Source of the DNA: Nissolia schottii
Lineage: Eukaryota > Streptophyta > Magnoliopsida > Fabales > Fabaceae
Direction of reading: 5' to 3'
DNA: 64,000 nucleotides
Assembly (NCBI GenBank): GCA_003254905.1
Contig: QANU01045287.1
Coordinates: forward strand, 507,295 to 571,294
The translations under genes were made by a program, and so were the position numbers. Of this stretch, positions 23,663 through 34,910 are shown in pieces (the stretch's first letter is position 1; each line of letters starts with the position of its first letter). The notes beneath the pieces were generated by a model. That model was not told the origin of the DNA. It made no database searches and worked only from the letters and a program-made list of their open reading frames with translations.

Positions 23663-24966
23663 TCATTATTACTGTGACACAGACTATTTTTGCACATATA
23701 TCTCAACAAAAGCCGATTCTCATCTCTTACTTTCTAATATCTTTTTGTCTCACCATAAGGTTGAGTTCTTTTTTGGTTAACGGACTACCCTTTATATTCA
23801 GTAAAAAGTATCAATGTAACTTTTAATAAGACTTGAGATGTATGCTAACCTTAGAACGGAAATCTATTTTTTTAAAATAAAAATTTGAAACACAAGCTCA
23901 CTTATTTTGAATATTCACTATTACGACATGAATATTTTGCAACATAGCTATATATGTTTGGTTGGGGGTGAAGTTTTCAGGAATAAATTTTTTATGAAGA
24001 ATAACAAGTTTAGTTTGTAAAAAATAATTGAAGGAAAAACTTTCAAGAATAGTTTGCCCCTATAAATTTAGTGAATTTTACTTGAATTTGTATTACGATT
24101 GCTTTTCTCTTTTTCTCGTCTCTATACAACACACAAGTGATGTGATGTTGAAGAAATTCTTTTATCCTACACAAAAGAAATATTTATCAAATCATCCACT
24201 ATAAATGTATATTATTGATCATTTTTAAAAAAATTAAAAGATAATGAAGAAGTATGATCAATGATATGAATGTAAAACATGCTTTGATTTTTTCAATAGA
24301 GGATAAAAAATTTCTCGTGGTGTTGGATTTGTTTATGTTGTACTTTGCATATTAAATCGATTTAGCCAACGAGGTGGTTCACTTATTTGACCTATATGCA
24401 TCAACTATGGTTTAGGTCTAATTCTTAGGTTTTTTTTAGGTTTTGTTGGTGAATGATCTATAAATACATTTATAAATGTGTACTGAGTCGATTTCAATAC
24501 ATACCTCCCAACCTTATATTATGATGAATCTTCCCTTCCTTCTAAATCTTTTTAAAAAATGGAGATTAAATCGATTTAGTTTTGCATTATCACAAACAAA
24601 GTTCAGATTTTGAACATTAAAAATAATAAATTAACTATTAGATTAATTTGAGAAATCCTTTTTAAGTATGAATATCAATTCGGATTACTGTCTTCTAAAA
24701 AGTGGAAATGATTGTAAAATGAAAAGGTCTTCGATTATTCACAATTGAATCAAATAGATAAATATTTTGTGTATAATTCAAAATTTGTCAATTTTTGTAC
24801 AACTTATTCTCTTTAATATGAGTTTCTTCTCTTTTTTTTTCCTCTCTTCTTTCCCAATCTCCAATTTTTTTTTTTCTGTTTTCATCTTATTCTTTATGAA
24901 TTTAAGAGTTTTCATTTCCGTTTCGATCATATTTGTTGTTTTTTGTTTTTTAAATGTTTGTGTATG

Positions 24967-25240
24967 TATGTAAGAAAGTTTGTGCATGTTTGTTCAAAAG
25001 TTTGTGCATATCTGATTGATCAAAAGTCTGTGCATGTGTATAGAAAAGTTTGTGCATGATAGAGAGTGAGTCAACGCGCTTAGAGTGTGAGTGTGGAGAT
25101 GAGGAAAGAGTGCGACAATTACTTTTCGCTATTATTATTGCAGATCTTGTTTGATTTGGTTTCGTATTTGAAAAAGTTTATGCATGTGTATAAAAAAAGT
25201 TTTTGCATATATATGCGAAAGTTTTTGCACTCAATAAACC
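24967..25240 (+). repeat. Cluster of AAAGTTTGTGCAT motifs
   Basis: At least seven spaced copies of AA(A)GTYTRTGCAT or AAAGTTTTTGCA occur between 24974 and 25230. They are separated by variable spacers, several containing GTGTATA. The same core builds the tandem array at 34 kb and, inverted, the 10-kb block. It is non-coding and probably the subterminal region of a DNA transposon; a TGTACACCTAACATTACTC-like end occurs at 25276-25294. Confidence 0.55.
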
Positions 25241-25765
25241 ATTTGTTGGCAATATGATGGCCACATTTAAACTGTACACCTAACATTACTCAATTTAATA
25301 TAGTGCGGATGAGTTTTAGTATATTAATCTAAAAATGCATAATCTTTATCTTTCTTACTTTAAAACCACACTAAACCTAAAAGGATTCAAATCCTAGCTA
25401 TATATAGCTATGAATTTGAATTATACCAACAAGGATAAGGTGTTGGTACAACTAAACGAGTTGCACTTCAAAGAGGCGACCAAAGTTTAAACTTCGGTGG
25501 AGACAATTGTTTGAAGGCAATGACTTAAATCCACTTAGCATGTCCTGGTGCGTGATGCACATTGCCCTTAAGTTATAGTGTACCGTGGACTTGGATAATA
25601 ATAATCCGTCCATTTATATGTAGATAGCATCAACGGTTGTAATATTTGATTGAGTAACCAGATTCTTAGGTTGCTGATTTCTTCCCCCCTTTTTATCTTC
25701 TTCTTCTTCCTTTCTTCCGTTTTGCCATTGAAACCAAAGGTAGCCTCCATCTTCAAGATTTAGCC

Positions 25766-25984
25766 ATGTCCTGCAACACCACCACCTCCTTCACTATACC
25801 TTCTCCCAACGTGTTTTCTTCGACTCCTAGAAGATCAAGTTTCAATTTTTCCTTCAAATCTAAGCACCCAACCTCTTGTTCCATTGGAGGAACAGTTGTT
25901 GAACCGAAGGCCACAATTGTTGCTGAATTGCTTTTGCTTAACGCGGTTTGTGGATTAGATGTTGAGAGAATCACTTTTGTTTAA
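25766..25984 (+). CDS. Small ORF with plastid transit-peptide-like sequence (possible gene fragment)
   Basis: ATG to TAA encodes 72 aa. The first 50 residues are Ser/Thr/Pro-rich, carry basic residues and have no acidic residue until VEPKAT (about 45-50), a pattern typical of chloroplast transit peptides with cleavage near a VxPKA site. The following 20 residues are hydrophobic (AELLLLNAVCGL). No known family is recognised. It sits just after a transposon-like repeat cluster and may be a captured or leftover first exon of a plastid-protein gene, or chance. No downstream exon could be identified. Confidence 0.3.
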   Translation: MSCNTTTSFTIPSPNVFSSTPRRSSFNFSFKSKHPTSCSIGGTVVEPKATIVAELLLLNAVCGLDVERITFV

Positions 25985-26663
25985 CCGAGGTTTATGCAGT
26001 TAATGTGAGATTATAAATTTAATTTAATTTTAGTTAATGGGGTAGTTTTTTTAAGGTTAAGGGGCTAAATTTAATACAAGATAATGGACTCCACCTCTTT
26101 CGCTAGAGATTGGAGGATCTTGAGAAAAACAACTAGATTTACTTCAAGAAAACAACTAGCATAAAAGAGCTCTCCTTATGGGATTGTTTATCACAAGAAA
26201 GAGTGAAAACTAAAACCCCTAATAACACCCCTCACCTTTACCATCCTTGATACACACTTGTGTTTTCGATTAATTTTTATCATTTTGGTGAAGTGTTGAT
26301 TTAATTTTAGAAAATTGTAATGGGAGGAAAGTGATGGCAATCAGTAGGCTTAATGACATTTTTTAATGAGAAACTTTGATAAATGTCAAGGGCTTACCGA
26401 CTATATTTTGAAGGACAGACTATTACCTATGGAAAGCATCCACGGTGGACATATCTAGTGCATGAGACACCAGCTTATTTTGGCATTTAAGATATCGCCT
26501 TGTTTAAAAGCTATCAATTATACAATTTTGTTTGTCACTTTAGTCATATCCTGTATGTATAATAATTAAGCAAAACAATCTCATTTTGGTGAAGGTGATA
26601 ATTAATTTGATGGAGTTAAATTAGACTATTGAGATGAACCACATCTAAAAAAAAACAAATTAT

Positions 26664-26767
26664 TGTGCAGATATTTTAGCTAAACATGAGCATGAATGTT
26701 TCGGGGGAGTGGGGTTTCATCCCAAGACTCCATTCTTAATTTTATGTCTCTTACAATTTAGTCAATA
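26664..26767 (+). pseudogene. RNase H-like C-terminal relic (LINE or RNase H pseudogene)
   Basis: One frame reads CADILAKHEHE...GFHPKTPFLILCLL before a stop. This resembles the C-terminal helix of plant RNase H-fold domains found at the end of LINE ORF2 proteins (the usual pattern is REANxCADxLAK). Upstream the frame is broken by stops within 30 bases. Only this stub is recognisable. Confidence 0.4.
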
Positions 26768-27173
26768 GGATAAGTACTTTGTTATCCTATGTGGTGGAAT
26801 TGTAGTTTTTTGCTTTTGGTTGGGAGTCTCCGCTCCGATGTTTATCAAAAAATAATTAAGCAAAACAAAACCAATACTAAAGTATCATTCATTAATTTTT
26901 AAATTCTAATTAAATTATTATATTAATGTCTCTCCGCATTTCTTGAATCTTGATCATATAGGTACTTAGAATATTGAGAAGAATATAATTGAGAAGTCAA
27001 CAATGAATGTTCCAATTGACGGTGAGAATAATTACAAATCAATTAAAATATCTTTTCTCAAAATGATAGATAAAAAAAATATTGATAAAGCATATAATTA
27101 GACGATCCACCTATTGTACACAAAAAATAAAATCAATTCATAACTATGTACTAATCAATTAACCAATCTATAT

Positions 27174-27528
27174 TATTCTTTGTCTACTACTGGATGTCAT
27201 TTTATATCTAAAATTTTGTCTAAAATTGGTTGTTGTTTATTAGATTAAAAAATATTAATTATTTTCTTTCCAACTATAATCTTATTTAATTTATTATGAA
27301 CTTTTTACTATTGTATTAATTGCATTACAATTTTTTGTAACACTTTCTCCCACTAATTGCTCAATATGTGTTTTAATTAAAGTAAGATAAGGGTGAGAGA
27401 AGAAAAAAATATTAAAGATAATTTAGTTTAAACACTTTATGTTTTCTCTTAAGTATGTACAAATTAATTATTTTCTTAATCTGTGTGTATTTGTCAAAAA
27501 TGACATATAAGAGTGACCGAAGGGAGTA
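27174..27528. mobile_element. Stowaway-like element, diverged
   Basis: The right end (reverse complement TACTCCCTTCGGTCACTCTT, then ATATGTCATTTTT) is a typical CTCCCTYCGT Stowaway terminus. The left end near 27174 (TATTCTTTGTCTACTACTGG, then ATGTCATTTTATA) aligns with it imperfectly. The ends are about 355 bases apart and start with TA. The interior is AT-rich with no ORF. Confidence 0.5.
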
Positions 27529-28743
27529 TATGTGATTGCAATACTTTAAATGCTCCCGTTGGTCACATTTTTTTATTTCAATTTGACATTTTCAAAAGAT
27601 TTAATTTACAAACTTATTGTTTTAAACTCATACGTACAAGTTGAAACAAAAAGTTATATAACCCATTATTGCAACTTGCACAATTTTATCTGACTCACAA
27701 CACTGGTTTGAACCTCCAATAAAAACTATTACCCACAAATTAGTTGTCAATTATCAATTAGCCACTCTAAAAATAGTGATGGTTTAAATGCACCAACTAT
27801 GTTTGATGCATGATACTACTTGTGGACTATGGTGAAATATTCGGATTTAGTTGCACTTTTACACCGTAGTTAAACACATTATAAAATGTGGCTGAATGTA
27901 TTATCAGTTTTATCCTCATCTCCACCTCTTTTCTCCTCTTCCTTTCTGCCACACCATCCATTGCCTCATTGCCGACAACCATCCATCGCCATTGCCCCAC
28001 CCTTCGCCACCATCTCCATTATATATGTCGCCCTTCCCTCCACCCCACATTCTCTCATTCCCTCTCCCCCTCCCCACGTTCCCCTCCTCAATCACCACCA
28101 CCATCTCATCCCTCACACCCATGATCTCAATCTTTTACACAAGCAGAAGAAAAAAAATGGCAAAAATGCTCTTGTGCACCGCACGACCACCACCATTAGA
28201 ACTACCGTCAAGCCATAGATCACTGCCATCTTCTTTACGTTTGCAGACACTAGCCCTACTACGCCATTGCCATGACGTTTCACCAGACCATGACGTCTCA
28301 CTGTTGTGCCTCCACCACACGAGCTATGCAAAAAGATATGACACAAAAAATTGGGGCTAGATTTGTTGCAGCATATATGAAACACAATAAAGAGATCTCC
28401 ACATTTGTGTTTTAGATCTAGAAAGGTAACACAACAAATTTGAAATAGATATCGCGCAACAGAACTAAAACAATCCCAAATTCATAATCTCCAAATGAAG
28501 TAGTGGTAAGGGACAATGGTGGGTCTAGCTAGTATGGTGCAGATGCTTTGGATCCATGTGGTTGAATATCAAGGACGAGGACCATCGAGATTAGAGATTT
28601 GGGATGAGGAAGGTAGGGGTAGAGAAGTATGAAATCGGTGGTGGTGCTGGTGCAAGGATAAGGGTGGCAGCAATTGTAGCGATGCAACGAAAAGAGGGTT
28701 AAGGTGACATTTGGGGGGGTGTGTAAAAGGAGCATTCTAGGCA

Positions 28744-29060
28744 TTGCACTTCCCTTATTGCCATGCAGTAATAGCATGTCATCAGATACAACTTGATTGG
28801 GCTAGCTATGTTCATCCTGTTTATAATATGGAGCATGTTGCTCACATGTATTTGGGACAGTTCAAACCCTTACCTGATGAGAGTTTGGGGCCTCAGCCAA
28901 GTGGACACATCTTGCCAAGTCTGACAATGAGACGTAACATTGAAGGTCTGCCTGTCTATACCCGTATTCCAAACGAGATAGACAAAGTTGAACTAGATAG
29001 GGTAAGACATTGTGGCATGTGTCATCAGTCTAGTTACACGTGACGTGAGTGTCCACATAT
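28744..29060 (+). pseudogene. Mutator-like (MuDR) transposase C-terminal fragment
   Basis: The frame from about 28744 reads FPYCHAVIACHQ (a CxH SWIM zinc-finger end), then YVHPVYNMEHVAHMY and FKPLPDE. It continues LPVYTRIPNEID and CGMCHQSSYT, the CCHC-knuckle tail found at the end of plant MULE transposases. A TGA (29041-29043) interrupts the knuckle just before REC.H. Nothing of the catalytic DDE region is present upstream, so this is a truncated, dead copy. Terminal inverted repeats were not found. Confidence 0.7.
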
Positions 29061-29849
29061 AAATGCTAGTGGCTAGTGGTATAGTGTCATGGTTGTTATG
29101 GATGACTTGATATGTATTGTTCCATGTTATTAAAGTGTCTATGAAAAACTTTTTATTGATGACTTGTTATGTCATTTTTTGTTAAGTTGTTGTTAGTAAC
29201 TTTATTTTTTATTCATACCTACAATAATTAATCATAAAGAAATAACAAAGTCAATAAAATTAATCACATAATAAAATAACATACATAAAGTTACATTAAA
29301 AAAATGCAAAGTTATATAAAGTCACAAAATAATATAGACAATCAAATCCTAAACCCTAAACTATTTATCTATTGCATCGTGGTATCAATCTCCAGGGATA
29401 TTGTATTTTTTCCTTGAGGCACGTCTGCGTGCGAATCAGATGACTGAAGTGGTGTGGATACTGCTGCGGAGTTGAATTATGAGGGAGTTAATTTATATGT
29501 TACCAAATGAGTTGATTTCAAACGACTTGAAAATTTGGTTTATTTTGATAACTATTTTAAAATTAGTTTATTTAAAGAATAGAATAATTTTAATGTTTTA
29601 TTTTTAAAAAATTTACCAGATAAACCCTCTTTTTATAAATAAGGTGCACCAAGCACCTTAATATACACGGTTGATTTTAGCCGTCACCCTAAAAATAACC
29701 TTCGTCCGTCCTTCCCAATCCCATTCCTTAATCATTGAAAAATAAAAACAAAAACGATTTTCGAATTTTAGGAAGAGCGGGAGAAAGAGGAAAAAAGTGG
29801 CAAATCAAAAGTCAAAAAAACTCTCTCACACTCCAAACTGAGCCTGAAA

Positions 29850-31175
29850 ATGGAGGCACCAAATCCCCATCTGAAGCTGGTAATGCTCCAAGGCCCCCGT
29901 GAGGGCGAGTCCTTCGACTACTCTCCCGGAACCGCCGTCCGCATCGGCCGCGTCCTCCGCGGCAACAACCTCCCCATCAAGGACTCCGGCATCTCCTCTA
30001 AGCACCTCTCCATCCTCCACCAATCCGGCAACTGGATCCTCCAAGACCTCGACTCCTCTAACGGCACCGTTTTCGACGGCAATAAGATCCCTCCCAACAC
30101 CCCCTTCCTCCTCCACGACGGCGCCACCATCAAGATCGGAGAGCTCACCTCCATCCACGTCACCCTCTTCCACCACGACGCCGCCCCCGCCCAAACCAGG
30201 CGCAATCCCACCCGCCGCGGCCGAACCGGACCGGTTGAGCCGGGCGGATCTGTCAAGGATGTTGTGGCCGCCGATGCAGCGCCGGTTCAGCCCAGACAGG
30301 GAAGGGGTAGAGGGAAGGGTTTGAAGGGAAAAGCTCGGGCTCAGAGCGTTGAAGAAAATGCGATGGTAAACGGATCTGGGTTTGTGGATCCACCCGAGAA
30401 TAAACGGGTGACCCGGAATTCGAAGAATAAGAGAGGCGCGGTTGTTGCGAATGTAATGGAATTGGATGCTCCGATTGAAGAACCGAAGAGGACCCGGGCG
30501 ACCCGGAATGGGAAGAGAGAGCAGAGTGTGATTGAGGTTTCTGATTCCAGTGGTCAACAAGAGAAGGCGGAGGAAGAACCAAGGAAGACCCGGGCAACCC
30601 GAAATTTGAGGAGTAAGAAGAATGTGATCGAGGTTTCTTATTCCAGTGCTCTAGAAGAGAAGGTTGCGGAAGAACCGAAGAAGAGTGTGATTGAGGTTTC
30701 TGATTCGAGTATTCTGGAAGAGAAGGTAGTAGAAGAACAGAAGGAGGCAGGGGTGAGCCGAGATTCGAACAAGGGGCAAAGCGTGATTGAGAGCATTCCC
30801 CTTCGTGATTCGAGCTTGGAGTGTAGAGTGGAGAATGTGGAGGCTAAGGAAGCGAGGGAATTGGAGGGGCAGAATCGTGATGGTGTTGGAGATGGAGCTG
30901 GTAAGGAAGATGAAGATGGTGTGAAAGAGGGTTCTGATGATAGGAGAGAAGAAGAAGATTGTAGTGCACAGGAGGAGGATTCGAATGGAGAAGGGAACTT
31001 GCCTGATTTGGACAAGTTGAGCCTTGCTGAGTGGTTTGATTTCTTGGAAGTTCACTTGCCCAAACAGATTGTTGATGCCTCCGAAGAGATGATTGATTCT
31101 ATGAGGCAGAAAGCTGAGAGGCTCCGAGAGTATATCATACAGCAGAAGAATGATAAGGGTAACATGCCCCTCTAA
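29850..31175 (+). CDS. FHA-domain protein with tandem SIM-like repeats
   Basis: Intronless, 441 aa. The N-terminus is a forkhead-associated domain (about 8-107) with the phosphothreonine-binding signature intact: GR (33-34), SSKH (49-52) and NG (71-72). It closely follows the plant FHA protein typified by At4g14490 (family recalled, not aligned). After it come basic patches (RRNPTRRGR 117-125; GRGRGK 151-156) and a repeat region with TRATRN (215-220, 247-252). VIEVSDSS-type motifs occur at 227-234, 259-266 and 280-287, with a degenerate one at 312-315. An acidic stretch (350-380) and a conserved-looking C-terminal helix pair (386-440, LSLAEWFDFLE...) close the protein. The FHA domain reads phospho-Thr; the VIEVSDSS motifs fit the phosphorylation-dependent SUMO-interaction consensus. 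A nuclear role in DNA damage or chromatin is inference. The first 330 coding bases are extremely C-rich at third positions. ATG at 29850 is the first in frame. Confidence 0.88.
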   Translation: MEAPNPHLKLVMLQGPREGESFDYSPGTAVRIGRVLRGNNLPIKDSGISSKHLSILHQSGNWILQDLDSSNGTVFDGNKIPPNTPFLLHDGATIKIGELTSIHVTLFHHDAAPAQTRRNPTRRGRTGPVEPGGSVKDVVAADAAPVQPRQGRGRGKGLKGKARAQSVEENAMVNGSGFVDPPENKRVTRNSKNKRGAVVANVMELDAPIEEPKRTRATRNGKREQSVIEVSDSSGQQEKAEEEPRKTRATRNLRSKKNVIEVSYSSALEEKVAEEPKKSVIEVSDSSILEEKVVEEQKEAGVSRDSNKGQSVIESIPLRDSSLECRVENVEAKEARELEGQNRDGVGDGAGKEDEDGVKEGSDDRREEEDCSAQEEDSNGEGNLPDLDKLSLAEWFDFLEVHLPKQIVDASEEMIDSMRQKAERLREYIIQQKNDKGNMPL

Positions 31176-33923
31176 TGAGATGCCTTTATGATTCTCTGTC
31201 TGTCTTTGCTTTGTTCTTGTTTTCTCCTTTTATAGAGTGCTAGTTACTTTTACAAGTTTCTTTCAATTGTTTGTCTATAAGTATGATTAACTCCTGTTTC
31301 ATTCACACTCTATAATATGCAATAGGTGGCAGCGAATCATCTATTATTTTTGAGCTGGCTAAGTTTAACTTAGTGGTTTTCACTCTTCTTAGATTAGGTT
31401 TCAGGAAAATGCCATTGCATTGGGCTGATGGTCTTACTTGTGTGGAATTTTAGTTAGTAGTTTCTTCTTGTCCTTCTCTTCAGAGGGTGGATTAGGTTGA
31501 AACGAAGTGTTAGTTCTTGGCAGAAGTGAGACTCAGGTATTCTTTATGCATTCACTATTCTGCAACCATGTATACTACTAACTATACTATGAGTACGCTG
31601 TCATCTATGCTTCCATTTGAACCTGATTTCTCCAAAGTTCGATTTGCTGAGATACTCAATGTCAATTAAGAATTTCTTTCTACCCTGTTTGTAGCATATT
31701 GTAGATTCTTAAGCTCTGGAGCTCTATGGGGTTTGAGCACCAGTGGCAGGAAATATCAGATAATTAGTGACCTATTTTCTGTGTAGAGGCTGTCTTCGCC
31801 TGCATATATGTTGTGATTTCTTCCTCTCACTCAATGAATTATTCTTTCACTATAAAAAGGGGTTAAGCATGCATGTTCAGTTTATCCTGAATCTGTAAGG
31901 GCATTGGCAGAAACATGTTCATGAATAGGAGTCTATAGCTCTGGGCCTCATTCTCACCCTCCCCCTTGCCCAAATATATACTAATTTAGAAGGGATAAAC
32001 ATGTTTTTAGTTTCTCATAAATTTTAAATTGTGTTTTACTCCTCAAATTTTTTTTGCTAAAAGTCGCCCCTCATAAACAAATTTTGTAAAAAGTCATTTC
32101 AGTCATGTTAAGCTGTTAATTGTTGACATGACAGTTAACTTGGTCACACGACAGATCATGTGCCATGCACGTGACATGCTTCACCTAATTATTACTTCCT
32201 TTGCTTACTCCCACGTTGTTATCAGCGTACACTTATTGCTTTCTTTTTCTTCATAGGCATTGCTCTTACAATTAACATGTACTATGAGTTGAAGTCAAGT
32301 TTCATTGAACCAACCATCTTTGAGCAAGAGATTTGGCATTTAACTACCTAATATAGACAACTTGAATGACGATACTTGTACAAAATTATATTTACACATC
32401 TCAAATCCCTAAATGCTATTCATTTAATAACATCTTAATGCTGCTATAATTCTTGAATAGTTTACTTTAGATTGTGTATGTACAGCACATACAAATTTAA
32501 GATACCTTGTCTCAAAGCTTTTACTGACAAAAACTGGATGTTTTGACTATCTAAGGTTGAAAGTACCTCTATCACCACCTGTCAACCGCAATTTTCTTGG
32601 GTCAAGTTCTTCTAGCTGCCTAGAATAAATTGCCCCCATGAAATTTGTTTGAGGGTCATTCTAGTACGAGAACGTGAGGCGATGTAATCGGGATGCATTC
32701 AAGCAGGCAGATTCCTTTAACGCTAAACAAGCTTTAAACTCGATGTCTTTTGCATAAGAATACGTTGTTTATTAATGGAAATTTTGAATGTGCTTTTAGT
32801 CCTACACAGGACACAAGTGTTAATTGGACAAATAAATATAAAAATTGACTTATCCTTACATTATCAATGTACTATGTTAAACGTTCGACTAAAGGTAGGT
32901 TTGATAATAATTAATGGTATTTGAAAACTAATTAATTTTTTAAAGCTTTTATAAAAAGTTTAGAATCCAAAGAAAAATGTTGGATTAAGTCGTGTAGGTG
33001 AAATTAAAGTTTGGTACACTTCAAGTGTATTAAAAACTTTATGAACAAAACGCACTAAAATTTATGTGAAAAGTTATGAAATAAGAAAATACGTGAATAG
33101 AACGTGAATCAATTGAGGATTTTTTTTTTCTTTCAGAAACTGATTAGGGCATACATCCTAAATAAACATTTGGTAAAACCAAGTGAAAGCAACCGTCCAC
33201 GCAGTCGTTGGTTGATTAAAGATTCTATCAAGTACAATGTGATCAAAAGAGGAGATGCTCACCACAGAATAAATGACGTGTTAAATTGGTATTTAACTAT
33301 TTATCTTAAAAAATACAAGGTAATGTTATCTGAAGAATAAATTTTGACAATATACATGAATAATGTACAAACATACATGTGAGCATTGTTGTAAAATATA
33401 ATAATCATAGTTATTAAACTTTGGTTTGAAGTTCGACTTAATCACCTCATTAGGTCACTGGGTCACTTGCTGAACTAAACATAATTAAATAAATATATTA
33501 AAATTCAAATAAATACAATGAAATAACACAAATAATTAATAATTTTAATATTTTATATATAAAATATATAATTATTGAAACAAAAATGTTTTGTGTACAC
33601 CCAAATTGCATAGACCCGTACATACACCCTCTAACTATACACAATTAATGGTCATTATACGTTTAGCGTACAGTTTATAAAATTATAAACAACGCGCCCC
33701 AATCCTAAACTCGTTCCCGTCATCATTTTCCCTCATCGTCATCCTCTCATCCTTGTTTTGTTATCTTTATCCTTGTCATCCTCTCATCATCGTCATACTT
33801 CTCATCTTCATCCTTTTATCATGTGAAAGTTGATTAAAATGGAATTAAGATGATAAAAAGTTAGTTTTCTTTTAAAATTGATGAGATCTACATTTAACAA
33901 TGGTGATTTACTTGTTACATATA

Positions 33924-33985
33924 CTTGAGTAGACAATTACTTGTGAAATGTCATCTTGAGTAGACAATTACTTGTGAAATGTCAT
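33924..33985 (+). repeat. Perfect 31-bp tandem duplication
   Basis: A 31-base unit beginning CTTGAGTAGACAATTACTTG occurs twice in direct succession without a mismatch, just before the 121-bp array. Confidence 0.9.
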
Positions 33986-33994
33986 ACTTGAAAA

Positions 33995-34650
33995 CATAAG
34001 CGTGTACATTTGTGCATTATACCACATAAAGTTTGTGCACATATGTTTATAAAGTTTGTGCATAAAAAAGTTTAATAAATTTTGAAATTTATGGTCCATG
34101 TAAAGGTTTGGGAACAAAAGCGAGTAACGCTTGTGCATTATACCACATAAAGTTTGTGCACATATGCTTATAAAATTTGTGCATCAAAGAGTCTAATAAA
34201 TTCTGGAATGTATGGTCCATGTAAAGGTTTTGTGAACATAAGCGACTAATGTTTGTGCATTCTACTACAGAAAGTTTGTGCACAAATGCTTATAAAGTTT
34301 GTGCATTAAACAGTCTAATGAATTATAGAATGTATGATTCATGTAAAGGTTTTGTGAACATAAACTAGTAATGTTTATGCATTCTACTACATAAAGTTTG
34401 TGCACCAATGCTTATAAAGTTTGTGCATCAAAGAATCTAATGAATTATGGAATGTATGGTCCATGTAAAGGTTTGTGAACATTAGCGAGTAATGTTTGTG
34501 CATTCTACTACATAAAGTTTGTGCACAAATGCTTATAAAGTTTGTGCATTTAAGAGGCTAATGAATTATGAGATGTATGATTCATGTAAAGGTTTGTGTG
34601 CATAAACGAATAATGTTTGTGTACAAATGCTTATAAAGTTTGTGCACGCA
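33995..34650 (+). repeat. Tandem array, about 121-bp unit, about 5 copies
   Basis: ATGGTCCATGTAAAGG or its variant ATGATTCATGTAAAGG recurs at about 34091, 34212, 34334, 34456 and 34578, so the period is 121-122 bases. Each unit also carries two AAAGTTTGTGCA motifs and CATTCTACTACATAAAG. Copies differ by scattered substitutions. It is non-coding. Confidence 0.85.
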
Positions 34651-34910
34651 AATGAAAACTGAGAAATGTGAATCGCTTGTGCACGCGCGTTTAAGTGCGG
34701 AGTAGAGATTCGTTTATGAGTTAGTTTTCGTAGTGAGTTCAAACATATTTAATACGGAATGTATGTATGGTACGTATATGATATTTGGTGTATGTGTAGC
34801 ATGACTGTAAAATAATTTTATTTATGATAAAATTAGAAATTATAGATTTATTTTGAGTAACCCTTACCGTAGATAATATATATTTTAATTAAATTATTTT
34901 ATTACATTAA

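Larger units (their letters stand above)
23221..29849. other. Intergenic with decayed transposon pieces
   Basis: Most of this 6.6-kb stretch is AT-rich and non-coding. It holds an (AT)n run (23624-23659), a TTTGTGCA-rich repeat cluster (24967-25240) and a small ORF with a plastid-transit look (25766-25984). It also holds an RNase H relic (26664-26767), a Stowaway-like element (about 27174-27528), a C-rich low-complexity stretch (27900-28120) and a MULE transposase relic (28744-29060). The last 150 bases before 29850 are the FHA-gene leader. Confidence 0.5.
33588..34795. mobile_element. Candidate non-autonomous DNA transposon with internal tandem array
   Basis: The left end near 33588 (GTGTACACCCAAATTGCATA, then GACCCGTACATACACC) is similar to the reverse complement of the right end near 34795 (TACACATACACCAAATATCA, then TATACGTACCATACATACA). 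The interior, about 1.2 kb, has no coding frame but has a TC-rich stretch (33700-33825) and the tandem array. No target duplication could be fixed, so the superfamily is not assigned. Confidence 0.45.

Noticed and set aside
27886..28360. Pro/His/Ser-rich ORFs at 27.9-28.4 kb
   Set aside because: All frames are open because of C-rich low complexity; no domain, no conserved start, and a similar composition recurs at 63.3 kb in apparent repeat DNA.
33104..33340. 78-codon ORF with basic residues
   Set aside because: Starts in AT-rich DNA without family similarity; length compatible with chance.
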